The notes under the pieces are model-generated. The model searched no databases. It had not been told where the DNA came from and was given only the letters and a program-made list of their open reading frames with translations. A stretch of 64,000 bases of DNA from Nitrobacter sp051912485 (GTDB lineage Bacteria > Pseudomonadota > Alphaproteobacteria > Rhizobiales > Xanthobacteraceae): assembly GCF_051912485.1 (NCBI RefSeq), contig NZ_CP196822.1:1612001-1676000 (forward strand). Reading direction: 5' to 3'. Shown one piece after another: positions 43,280 to 53,081 of this stretch. Position numbers and translations under genes: made by a program. Every line of letters begins with the position of its first letter. The first letter of the stretch is position 1.

Positions 43280-43750
43280 ATGGCCAAGACAATTTACGTG
43301 CTCAACGGCCCGAACCTTAACATGCTCGGGACCAGGGAGCCGGAAACCTATGGCCGCGCCACCCTTGCGGACGTCGAAAAGCTCTGCGCCGACACGGCTG
43401 CGGGCTTCGGGCTTGTCGCGGATTGCCGCCAGTCCAATCGCGAGGGCGAACTGATCGATTTCATCCATGACGCCCATGCGACGAAGGCGGCCGGCATCAT
43501 CATCAACGCCGGTGGCTACTCGCACACCTCGATTGCGCTTCACGATGCGCTGGTTGCGGTGAATATCCCGACCGTCGAAGTTCACATCAGCAATATCAAC
43601 GCGCGCGAGGACTTCCGCCATCACTCGTTCACGGCAAGAGCCGCTTTTGCGAGCCTCTGCGGGTTCGGAATTGATGGCTACCGGCTCGCAATCAATGGTC
43701 TTGCCGCCAGGATCGGCGCGGTGAAGTCCGGCGAAAAAATCAAATCCTGA
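43280..43750 (+). CDS. aroQ: 3-dehydroquinate dehydratase, type II
   Basis: A 156-aa enzyme of the shikimate pathway. It has LNGPNLNMLGTREPE with the catalytic Tyr shortly after (ETYG), the Arg/His-bearing QSNREGELIDFIH, the IINAGGYSHTSIALHDAL motif and VEVHISNINARE. Type II enzymes are dodecamers. It opens a group aroQ-accB-accC on one strand, a common alphaproteobacterial arrangement; 42 bases separate it from accB. Confidence 0.95.
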   Translation: MAKTIYVLNGPNLNMLGTREPETYGRATLADVEKLCADTAAGFGLVADCRQSNREGELIDFIHDAHATKAAGIIINAGGYSHTSIALHDALVAVNIPTVEVHISNINAREDFRHHSFTARAAFASLCGFGIDGYRLAINGLAARIGAVKSGEKIKS

Positions 43751-43792
43751 CATAGCAGCGTCATCCCACACAGAAAGTTTCGGATCGAGAAC

Positions 43793-44281
43793 ATGGCCCC
43801 CCAGCCTGGAGACTCAGCAAAGACCAAAACCGGTGACGAACGGCGCGAAGAGAGCGAGGTGATCCGAGAGCTCGCCGCGTTGCTCGACGAGACCAAGCTT
43901 ACCGAAATCGAGATTGAGCGTGACGGGCTCCGGGTACGGGTCGCGCGCAATGTCAGCGTTGGCGCGCCAATGCCCGCGGGCTATCAGGCTGCAGCGTCAG
44001 CGCCTGCCGCCGCGCCGGTCCCCGGCGTCACCGACATGAGCAAGCATCCGGGTGTGGTTCCATCTCCGATGGTCGGCACGGCCTATTTAGCATCGGAGCC
44101 CGGCGCCAAGCCCTTCGTCGAGGTCGGCTCCAAGGTCACGGCAGGCCAGACACTGCTGATTATCGAGGCCATGAAGACAATGAACCAGATTCCGTCGCCG
44201 CGGGCAGGCACGGTCACTCAGATTCTCGTCGAGGATGGCCAGCCCGTCGAGTTTGGCGAGCCGCTGGTCATTATCGAATGA
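43793..44281 (+). CDS. accB: Biotin carboxyl carrier protein of acetyl-CoA carboxylase
   Basis: A 162-aa carrier: an N-terminal helical part (EVIRELAALLDETKLTEIEI), an Ala/Pro-rich linker (about 60-85), and the biotinyl domain with EAMKTMNQIPSP, whose Lys receives biotin. It hands carboxybiotin from AccC to the carboxyltransferase in the first step of fatty-acid synthesis. 25 bases separate it from accC. Confidence 0.95.
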   Translation: MAPQPGDSAKTKTGDERREESEVIRELAALLDETKLTEIEIERDGLRVRVARNVSVGAPMPAGYQAAASAPAAAPVPGVTDMSKHPGVVPSPMVGTAYLASEPGAKPFVEVGSKVTAGQTLLIIEAMKTMNQIPSPRAGTVTQILVEDGQPVEFGEPLVIIE

Positions 44282-44306
44282 TACCGTTCGAACCGCAGGC
44301 GCAGTG

Positions 44307-45662
<1,356 letters not shown>

Positions 45663-45710
45663 ACTGCTCCTCCGCCTCCTCGTGGCTATGACAATAATCG
45701 AAAGGTCACG

Positions 45711-45735
45711 GGAACCAGCTGCGCGCTAAGGCGTT
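45711..45735 (+). promoter_or_regulatory. EcfG-type (general stress) promoter
   Basis: GGAAC-N16-CGTT, an exact consensus match, 67 bases before the start of the CHASE3 histidine kinase, first gene of a three-gene signalling operon. Confidence 0.75.
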
Positions 45736-45802
45736 GGGCAATGGCCAGGCATTAAAACCGTGCGGGGGACGCTTTTTATTGACCAAGGCTGAACACCATC
45801 CA

Positions 45803-47341
45803 ATGGCGGCAAGTCCCGCCAGATCTTCGCGTCACGCACTCGGCCAAATCATCCTGCTGACCGCGGGTCTGGTGGTTCTGACACTGATCAGCGCAACCTC
45901 CGTCTATCTCGTCAACAAGGCGCGCGAGGATGCTCAGTGGGCTTTGCACAGTATGGAGGTCGAGAATGAAATATCGCTCGCCCAACTGCAGATGCGGCGC
46001 GCGGAGAGCGCGCAGCGTGGCTTTCTGCTGACGCAGCGGCCAGAATTCGGCAATGCGTTCGAAGAAGCTGCCAGCCAGATTCCACCGAGTTTCGGGCGGC
46101 TCAAGGCGCTGACGATCGACAATCCCTATCAGCAGCAGCGGCTCAAGCAGATGATCCCGCAAACCGATCAGCGGATCGAGCAGTTGCGGCATGGCATCGA
46201 GCTCGTTCAGGCAAACCGGCTCACCGAAGCGACCGAAATCGCCCGGCAGGAGGCTGGCCGCGATGCCATGGGGCAAATCCGCAACCTCGCGAGCGAGATG
46301 CGAGCTGAGGAAGATCGTCTGTTCGCGGCGCGAGCAGCGTCGGCCGATACCAGCCAATCGATCTCGGCATCGATCACCAGCATCGGCTCAGGGCTGGTCG
46401 TGGTGTTCGCAGGACTCTCGATCTTCCTGGTGCGACGCTCAAGCCGGGCGCGCGACGTGGCTGAAGCCCAGTTGCGCGACAACAATCTCAACCTCGAATC
46501 CACTGTGCAGGAGCGCACCGCCGACCTTCGCGAAGCCAACGATGAAATCCAGCGCTTCGCCTACATCGTCAGCCACGACTTGCGTTCGCCGCTGGTCAAC
46601 ATCATGGGCTTCACAAGCGAGCTCGAGGAATTGCGTGGCGACATCTTCAAGCGAATCGCGACCCTGAGCCGGCCGGATGAAATTCCGCCTCCGGCCACAG
46701 AGGATCCGGCCGCGATCGTCGAACCGGTTCTCGACGGGCCGGACAAGCAATTGTCACAAGACTTCACCGAGGCTCTCGGTTTCATCAAGTCGTCGATCGC
46801 CAAGATGGATCGGCTCATCAGCGCGATCCTCAGTCTCACCCGCGAAGGCCGCCGCGAATTCCATCCCGCCTCGATCGCCATGCGCGACCTGATGGAAAAC
46901 ATCGCGTCGACCATGGCGCATCAGGCCGCCGAGGCCGGCGCTGAAATCCGGATCGAGCCTCTGCCCGATATCGTAAGTGACCGCCTTGCGATCGAGCAGA
47001 TTTTCTCCAATCTGGTCGACAATGCGTTGAAGTATCTCAAATCCAACGTTCCCGGCAGCATCGCCATCCGCGGCCGGCGCAAGCTCGGCTTTGCGATCTT
47101 CGAGATTGCCGATAACGGTCGCGGCATCGATCCGAAGGACCACCAGCGCATCTTTGATCTGTTCCGCCGGGCGGGCCCGCAGGATCGACCGGGTCAAGGC
47201 ATCGGCCTTGCGCACACCCGTGCATTGGTCCGAAGACTCGGAGGAACGATGTCGGTCTCTTCAGAACTCAATACCGGAAGCACATTTACTGTTACACTTC
47301 CCGCCGCATGGATCGGCATCAATCGGGACAAGCAATCATGA
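45803..47341 (+). CDS. CHASE3-domain sensor histidine kinase
   Basis: A 512-aa membrane kinase. Two membrane segments (about 15-37 and 185-207) enclose a helical periplasmic CHASE3 domain (with RRAESAQRGFLLTQRPEFG). A short coiled coil then leads to the HisKA box FAYIVSHDLRSPLVNIMGF (His about 265). The ATPase region has NLVDNALKYL, DNGRGI and GQGIGLAHTRALVRRLGGT. The ATG at 45803 is chosen over an upstream TTG that overlaps the stress promoter. Its stop overlaps the next start (ATGA), so kinase and regulator are translationally coupled. Confidence 0.92.
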   Translation: MAASPARSSRHALGQIILLTAGLVVLTLISATSVYLVNKAREDAQWALHSMEVENEISLAQLQMRRAESAQRGFLLTQRPEFGNAFEEAASQIPPSFGRLKALTIDNPYQQQRLKQMIPQTDQRIEQLRHGIELVQANRLTEATEIARQEAGRDAMGQIRNLASEMRAEEDRLFAARAASADTSQSISASITSIGSGLVVVFAGLSIFLVRRSSRARDVAEAQLRDNNLNLESTVQERTADLREANDEIQRFAYIVSHDLRSPLVNIMGFTSELEELRGDIFKRIATLSRPDEIPPPATEDPAAIVEPVLDGPDKQLSQDFTEALGFIKSSIAKMDRLISAILSLTREGRREFHPASIAMRDLMENIASTMAHQAAEAGAEIRIEPLPDIVSDRLAIEQIFSNLVDNALKYLKSNVPGSIAIRGRRKLGFAIFEIADNGRGIDPKDHQRIFDLFRRAGPQDRPGQGIGLAHTRALVRRLGGTMSVSSELNTGSTFTVTLPAAWIGINRDKQS

Positions 47342-47778
47342 GCAAGCCAGTCACCATCATCATGATCGAGGATGACGAAGGTCACGCCCGACTGATTGAG
47401 CGCAACATACGGCGTTCAGGTGTCAACAATGAGATCAAGCCGTTCAGCAACGGTACAGACGCTATCAACTACCTATTCGGCGCGGATGGCAACGGTCTGC
47501 CGCACAAGGGAGAAACGCTGCTCATCCTGCTCGATCTCAATCTGCCCGACATGAGCGGGATAGATATCCTGCGGCAGGTGAAGGAAAACAAACTTCTGAA
47601 ATGCGCACCGGTGGTCGTGTTGACGACGACCGACGATTCCCAGGAGATCAAGCGGTGCTACGAGCTCGGATGCAACGTCTACATCACGAAGCCGGTGAAC
47701 TACGAGAGCTTCGCCAACGCGATCCGACAACTCGGTCTGTTCTTCTCCATCATCCAGGTTCCCCAGGCCAACCCATGA
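47338..47778 (+). CDS. Single-domain response regulator (Rcp1/CheY-like)
   Basis: A 146-aa stand-alone receiver domain: acidic pair in IEDDEGHARLIE, phospho-Asp in LLDLNLPDMSG (about 68), Thr in VVLTTTDD and Lys in YITKPVN. The sequence style, with a longer loop before the phospho-Asp strand, matches the Rcp1-type regulators that pair with CHASE3 or phytochrome kinases. It has no output domain. It overlaps the genes on both sides by four bases. Confidence 0.92.
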   Translation: MSKPVTIIMIEDDEGHARLIERNIRRSGVNNEIKPFSNGTDAINYLFGADGNGLPHKGETLLILLDLNLPDMSGIDILRQVKENKLLKCAPVVVLTTTDDSQEIKRCYELGCNVYITKPVNYESFANAIRQLGLFFSIIQVPQANP

Positions 47779-48863
47779 GTGCCAAGCCTACCCTTTTATA
47801 CGTCGATGACGACGGGGCGCTGGCCCGGCTGGTTCAGCGCGGTCTGACGCGCCAGGGATTTTGCGTGGAGTATGCTCCCGACGGCGAAGCCGGGCTCGCA
47901 CGCATCGCGCAAGGCGGCATCGATGTGATCGCGCTCGACCAGCACATGCCGGGCCTCGATGGCCTGGAGACGCTGGAACGGATTCAGGCGATCCCCGGCG
48001 CGCCGCCGGTGGTGTTCGTTACTGCGTCGCAGGATTCGAAGATCGCCGTGACCGCGCTCAAAGCTGGCGCTGCCGACTATCTCGTCAAAGACACGCTCGG
48101 CGAGTTCGTTCCCCTGCTGCAGGTCGCGGCCGAAGCGGCGATCCGGCAGGAGCACATCCAGAAGGCGCGCGACGAAGCCGAAGCCGAAGTTCGCGCCTCG
48201 CGCGACCGCTATGCGGCGCTGGCCGCCGAGCGCGAGGTGCTGCTGCGCGAGGTCAATCACCGCATCGGCAACAGCCTGCAAATCATCGCATCGCTGTTGC
48301 ACCTGCAGGCCAATTCCAGCCCCGACGAAAACATCAAGGCTGCGCTCAGCAACGCGATGGGGCGGGTGGCGGCCGTGGCGCAGGTGCATCGGCGCCTCTA
48401 TACCTCACACGATCTGAAAAGCGTGCTGCTGAACCAGTATCTTGAAGCGCTGCTCGAGGATCTCCGGCGCTCCACCGAAGGCAACCGGATGTCCCGCCTC
48501 GACCTGAAAGCCGTACCCGTCGAGATCGATCCGGATCGCGCCGTCGCGATCGGAATCATCGTCAACGAACTGGTGATGAACGCGGTCAAATACGCCTACC
48601 CCGACGGCCCTGGCCCGATCCACGTTAAACTCGCGATCGACGGCGGCGACATCGAGCTATCGATCGCCGACGACGGCGTCGGCCTCAATGCAAGGACAGA
48701 TCCGCACTCGACGGGAATGGGCCAGCGGATCGTTTCCGCGATGGCGCAGAAACTCGACGCTCAGGCCGAACGTGATCCCATCCATGCCGGAACGCGTATC
48801 GTGTTGCGGTTCCCTCGCGACAGTTCACCGGCCGCGAAACCCCGACCTGCAACCGCGGCCTGA
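47775..48863 (+). CDS. Receiver - HWE/HisKA_2 histidine kinase
   Basis: A 362-aa soluble protein. An N-terminal receiver domain (YVDDDGALARLVQ; phospho-Asp in VIALDQHMPGLDG; YLVKDTLGE) is joined by a helical linker to a HisKA_2-type domain (LLREVNHRIGNSLQIIASLL, His about 160) and an ATPase region (IVNELVMNAVKYAYPDG; IADDGVGL; GMGQRIV). Kinases of the HWE/HisKA_2 class are the usual donors to PhyR, the anti-anti-sigma switch of the general stress response. The receiver presumably lets the upstream kinase control it. The start overlaps the previous stop (ATGA). Confidence 0.92.
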   Translation: MSAKPTLLYVDDDGALARLVQRGLTRQGFCVEYAPDGEAGLARIAQGGIDVIALDQHMPGLDGLETLERIQAIPGAPPVVFVTASQDSKIAVTALKAGAADYLVKDTLGEFVPLLQVAAEAAIRQEHIQKARDEAEAEVRASRDRYAALAAEREVLLREVNHRIGNSLQIIASLLHLQANSSPDENIKAALSNAMGRVAAVAQVHRRLYTSHDLKSVLLNQYLEALLEDLRRSTEGNRMSRLDLKAVPVEIDPDRAVAIGIIVNELVMNAVKYAYPDGPGPIHVKLAIDGGDIELSIADDGVGLNARTDPHSTGMGQRIVSAMAQKLDAQAERDPIHAGTRIVLRFPRDSSPAAKPRPATAA

Positions 48864-48947
48864 GCACGGCAACCAACCTTAAAACAGGCCTCCGCGCATT
48901 CTCGCCGATTATCGGCCCGATGGCGCTTCAGCTCTGCTATAATATGC

Positions 48948-49625
48948 ATGATGTCCCGCGAGACCGCCGCTTCCGAGATCACGCCTGAGCTACTGCTGCG
49001 CGCCTACGCCTGCGGCATTTTTCCGATGGCGGAAAGCGTCGACGACCCGACGCTGTTCTGGGTCGAACCAAAGCTGCGTGGCGTGATACCGCTGGAGAGT
49101 TTTCGGGTTCCGTCGCGGCTCGCGCGCACCGTGCGATCGGACTGTTTCGCCGTGACCGTCGATACCGCCTTCAACGCGGTGATCGACGGCTGCGCTGCTC
49201 CGCAGCCTGGCCGTGACAATACCTGGATCAACCGGCGCATCCGCGAACTCTACATCGCCTTGCATGAACTCGGTCACTGCCACAGCGTTGAGGTCTGGCA
49301 GGGAGACAAACTCGTAGGCGGTCTCTATGGCGTCAGGCTCGGTCGCGCGTTTTTTGGCGAGAGCATGTTTCATGTCGCGCGGGATGCATCGAAGGTCGCG
49401 CTGGTGCATCTGGTCGCTCGAATGATCGCGGGCGGCTACGTGCTGCTCGATACGCAATTCGTGACCGACCATCTACGCGGATTCGGCGCGATCGAAATCC
49501 CGCGCAGGCGTTACCGGACACTGCTGGACGTTGCGCTGGAAGGCCGCGCCGATTTTGCGGCCCTGCCGCTTGACCGGCCGGTGCCAGGTGCGGACGCGCT
49601 CAGAATCATCGCCGGTCGCACGTGA
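48948..49625 (+). CDS. aat: Leucyl/phenylalanyl-tRNA--protein transferase
   Basis: A 225-aa enzyme that adds Leu or Phe to N-terminal Arg/Lys of proteins, marking them for ClpS-ClpAP degradation (N-end rule). Motifs: LLRAYACGIFPMAE, FWVEPKLRGVIPL, TWINRRI, HSVEVWQGDKLVGGLYGVRL and FGESMF. Two adjacent ATG codons (48948, 48951) are possible starts. A TATAAT at 48938-48943 is so close that the message may be leaderless. Confidence 0.94.
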   Translation: MMSRETAASEITPELLLRAYACGIFPMAESVDDPTLFWVEPKLRGVIPLESFRVPSRLARTVRSDCFAVTVDTAFNAVIDGCAAPQPGRDNTWINRRIRELYIALHELGHCHSVEVWQGDKLVGGLYGVRLGRAFFGESMFHVARDASKVALVHLVARMIAGGYVLLDTQFVTDHLRGFGAIEIPRRRYRTLLDVALEGRADFAALPLDRPVPGADALRIIAGRT

Positions 49626-49702
49626 CATCTCCGGGAACTTGCCACATGTTCTGCAATCGAACTCGCTGGGACGCCTTTGCGCGCTCAGCGCGAGCAGTAC
49701 CT

Positions 49703-51460
49703 TTACGCAGCTCGAACCGAGTTCAGGAATTTCCCGACTTCGAGCTTAAGCCGGTTGCCGTCACTGGACAGTGACTGCGCGGCCGACAATACCTGTGACG
49801 AGGCTGAGCCGGTTTCGGTCGCACCGCGCTGTACGTCAGCGATATTGGAAGATACCTGCTGGGTCCCTTGCGAGGCCTGCTGCACGTTCCGCGAGATTTC
49901 TTGCGTCGCAGCCCCTTGTTCTTCCACCGCAGCGGCGATGATCGAGGCAATCTCCGAGAGCTTCTCGATCGTGCCACCTATCTCCTTGATGGCATCGACC
50001 GAATGCTTCGTCGCGGCCTGGATGCCTGAGACTTGCTGGCCGATCTCGCCGGTGGCTTTTGCGGTCTGCTCGGCGAGCGCTTTCACCTCGGAAGCAACCA
50101 CCGCAAAGCCCCGGCCAGCCTCGCCCGCCCGAGCCGCCTCGATAGTGGCGTTGAGGGCAAGCAGGTTTGTCTGACCTGCAATCGTGTTGATCAGCTCAAC
50201 GACGTCTCCTATGCGGCCCGCGGCGCGAGATAGCTCACCGACGCGATCATTGGTTTTGCGGGCTTGGTCGACCGCCTCAGTCGCGATGCGAGCTGATTCC
50301 TGCACCTGACGGCCGATCTCAGTGACGGACGATGCCAGCTCTTCGGTTGCGGCGGCAACTGAATGGACGTTGGTCGATGCTTCCTCGGAAGCAGCTGCAA
50401 CCGTCGTTGTCACGTGCTGGGCCCGCTCGGCCGTGGAGGTCAGAGTGCTGGCCGAGGCTTCCAGTTCGGTCGAGGCTGACGCGACTGTTTCGACGATCTC
50501 GCCTACGGCCGCTTCGAACGAGTCGGCCAGCTTGACCATGTCGGCCTTCCGCTGCTGGGCGGCAATCTCGTCTCGCTTCCTCTTCACTTCGGCTTCCTCG
50601 CGAGCCTTCTGCTCAGACACGACCTTGAACCTCTCGACGGCGGCGGCGACGGAGCCGACTTCGTCCTTGCGGCCAAGTCCTGGCAGCACAACCGAAAAAT
50701 TACCCTCAGCCAGCTCCAGCATGGATTTGGTCAGCGCCGAGATCGGTTTGGCGATAGTGATGATCGACAAGACGCAGGCGCCGATTAGCAGCAGTGCGAC
50801 CGCGGCACCGAGGATTATTGAAATCCGCTCAGCCGAGGCTTCTTCCCGTGCCGCCGCTGCTTTCTCCTCTTCAACGCGCCCCTTGGCGAACCCGACGACC
50901 TTCTCCGAAACTTCAGCCAACTCCTTCGCTGTCGGGAGGGCGACTTCCTTCGTCAGTCGGACGGCCTCGTCTCCAAGCTTGGCAAGCCGCGCGCCGACAT
51001 CGGCCTTCACGTCAGCACCCTGTTTTGCTTCGATCTCCAGCAATTCGCCGCGAACTGCAGCAATCGGCTTGGCCGCACTGTTCAGATACTGATCAGCAAG
51101 CTGATTCATCTTCTCAAGTCTCGCACGGTTTTCAGCCGACTTCGAAAGCATGAGGGCTTCATCGATGAATTTCCGTACAGCCTTATACTGATCGACGACG
51201 TCTTCCTGTGCGGCCAGCAGCTGCACGGGCGTGCTTGCGAGACGAATATCACGGACTCCGATCATCATGCCGCGAGCTGATGATTTCGCTTCGATGCCTT
51301 TTATCGCGACTAGATTCTGATTTTCCGCCCTCTCGTTGGCTTGGCGTACCGCCTTGCTACCGCTCATCTGAACATAGATAAGCGCGACAACCATGATGAT
51401 GCTGAGTAACGATGTAATTGCGAGTTTTGTGCCGATTCGCAGATTTTCGATGAAACGCAT
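49703..51460 (-). CDS. Methyl-accepting chemotaxis protein
   Basis: A 585-aa chemoreceptor: membrane helix 1 (about 12-32), a helical periplasmic sensor region (about 35-205), membrane helix 2 (about 212-235), HAMP, and a long cytoplasmic signalling hairpin. The conserved tip contains AGQTNLLALNATIEAARAGE, followed by GRGFAVVASEVKALAEQT, which contacts CheA and CheW. No che genes are adjacent. The protein ends without a CheR-binding pentapeptide. Confidence 0.94.
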   Translation of the reverse strand: MRFIENLRIGTKLAITSLLSIIMVVALIYVQMSGSKAVRQANERAENQNLVAIKGIEAKSSARGMMIGVRDIRLASTPVQLLAAQEDVVDQYKAVRKFIDEALMLSKSAENRARLEKMNQLADQYLNSAAKPIAAVRGELLEIEAKQGADVKADVGARLAKLGDEAVRLTKEVALPTAKELAEVSEKVVGFAKGRVEEEKAAAAREEASAERISIILGAAVALLLIGACVLSIITIAKPISALTKSMLELAEGNFSVVLPGLGRKDEVGSVAAAVERFKVVSEQKAREEAEVKRKRDEIAAQQRKADMVKLADSFEAAVGEIVETVASASTELEASASTLTSTAERAQHVTTTVAAASEEASTNVHSVAAATEELASSVTEIGRQVQESARIATEAVDQARKTNDRVGELSRAAGRIGDVVELINTIAGQTNLLALNATIEAARAGEAGRGFAVVASEVKALAEQTAKATGEIGQQVSGIQAATKHSVDAIKEIGGTIEKLSEIASIIAAAVEEQGAATQEISRNVQQASQGTQQVSSNIADVQRGATETGSASSQVLSAAQSLSSDGNRLKLEVGKFLNSVRAA

Positions 51461-51668
51461 CGCAAGTAGCTCCAGAACAATATTGGCTGTGGCACCGTAT
51501 GGGCTGATCAGCGACGCTTCGAATCGCTAACGACACGAGACGATTAGAACAATATGTTCTTTAAATTCGAATAAATCGTTATAGCGCCGGACACATCACG
51601 AGCGCGCCACGGGGAGGCTGCACCCGGCCTGACCAATTGCGGTTCGGCTTTTAGTGCCCTTTACCAGA

Positions 51669-52595
51669 CTATTGCTGGAACGGCGGGAAGAAGGGATTGC
51701 TGCGTGGTTGCTGCTGCGGCGGCGGCGGTGGCGCCGGTTGCGGCGGCGGCGCTGACTGACGCGGCTGGCGCGCGGAGGGTTGTCGCGGCGAACGTTTGGC
51801 GGGCGGCGGCGCCGGTTTGGGCTGATCTGGCTGCGCGTTGACGACAGTTGTTTCCGGATCCTTGCAGTCCGTCAGCCAGACATCATAGATCGGATGCTCG
51901 ACGCCATGCAGGCCGGGGCTCGCCGCGAACATCCAGCCGGAGAAAATCCGCTTCACCTCACCCTGAAGGGTGATCTCATCGACCTCTACAAATGCATCGG
52001 TGTTTGTGGCCTCGGACGCAGGGCGCGTATAGCAGGCGTCGGTCCTCACGCGCAGCGCGCCGAACTGCACGGTTTCGCCAACATCCTCGTCGAAATGGAT
52101 GATGCGGCCGGTGATCTTGTCGAGACCCGAAAAGACAGCCTTCTTGTTGATGACCTTCTGAGCTGGTGGTTCGGTGACGACCTCATCGCCCGGTTGCAAT
52201 GTGGCCGGTGTGGGTGGGGCCGAGCGCGGCGGGTGCTGGGCGGGCGTCTGATTGGGCGAAACCGGCGCGACGGCAACTCCACTGGGAGCGTTCTGCGGGG
52301 CCACGGTGGTTCCCGGCGGCGGCAGCGGCTGAGTCTGAACCGGTCCCGGCGGCGCTACCCCCTGCCCTGGCGGCACATTCAGCGGCGCCGGAAGCACGCG
52401 GCCTTGCGGCAGGTCGGGTACATCTTCCTCGGCATCCTCGGGCGAGGCCCCCTGCCCGCGCGGAATGGCAGCCGGCGGACGCGGCGCGGGGTCCGAAAAA
52501 ATATTGCCGATTTGCGCGCGCGCGGGCGACGCTGCCGCGATCAGGGCGGCAACCGTGAAAGCCGCACAACCGGCTATGACAATGGTTCGAAACAT
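51669..52595 (-). CDS. DUF2155 domain exported protein
   Basis: A 308-aa protein with signal peptide (cleavage near SPARAQ), a long Pro/Gln-rich region (about 30-150) and a compact C-terminal DUF2155 domain (about 155-265: KAVFSGLDKITGRIIHFDED; FGALRVRTDACYTRP; IFSGWMFAASPGLHGVEHPI), then a second Pro/Gln tail. Two conserved Cys (in DACYTR and LTDCKD) could pair. The family is widespread in alphaproteobacteria and of unknown role, probably envelope-located. Confidence 0.82.
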   Translation of the reverse strand: MFRTIVIAGCAAFTVAALIAAASPARAQIGNIFSDPAPRPPAAIPRGQGASPEDAEEDVPDLPQGRVLPAPLNVPPGQGVAPPGPVQTQPLPPPGTTVAPQNAPSGVAVAPVSPNQTPAQHPPRSAPPTPATLQPGDEVVTEPPAQKVINKKAVFSGLDKITGRIIHFDEDVGETVQFGALRVRTDACYTRPASEATNTDAFVEVDEITLQGEVKRIFSGWMFAASPGLHGVEHPIYDVWLTDCKDPETTVVNAQPDQPKPAPPPAKRSPRQPSARQPRQSAPPPQPAPPPPPQQQPRSNPFFPPFQQ

Positions 52596-53081
52596 CTTGC
52601 GCGGCTTTGTCTGGCTCGAATCAGGACCGGAACATTGTACAGAAATTTAAAGGCTCCAAGCCGCTCGCAGGCGCCCGGTTAACACGGCGATTGCGGCGGG
52701 GAAAGGGCGGCCTGCCCGCACCAACGCTTGGCTGCATCAATCCTCTCAGTTCGCGGTCGCTGAGACAGCAAGCGCGCCGCATCGATATCCAAGTGTCAAC
52801 ATCAAGGCCGACCGGGAGACCAAAGCAACATTGTCGACATCACGGCTATCGAGCCCAAGTCCGCTCGCGATCATCGCCGCCTACAACGCCGGCAAGCACG
52901 CTAATAATATACGCAGCTCCAGATTCGGACTTTGGGCAGCAGTGGATTTAGGGCAACAGACGCCATCATTCGAATCGCGAACGGTATTTCGGTAGGCTTC
53001 CGGGGTTGGCGCATTCGCGATGTTCAGGGCTATACTCAAGGCTATACTCGCCTTTCAGTTTTTGCGTGTCGGGGAATTGCC
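52596..53081. other. Intergenic region
   Basis: About 485 bases between the divergent DUF2155 and FecR genes. A tandem pair of GGCTATACTC units lies near 53027-53048, about 35 bases before the FecR start. No gene was supported. Confidence 0.4.

Noticed and set aside
52741..52960. A coding remnant upstream of the FecR gene (phrase like AIIAAYNAGKHANN in one frame).
   Set aside because: Short, without start or ribosome site, and the resemblance to lytic transglycosylase text is too brief to support.
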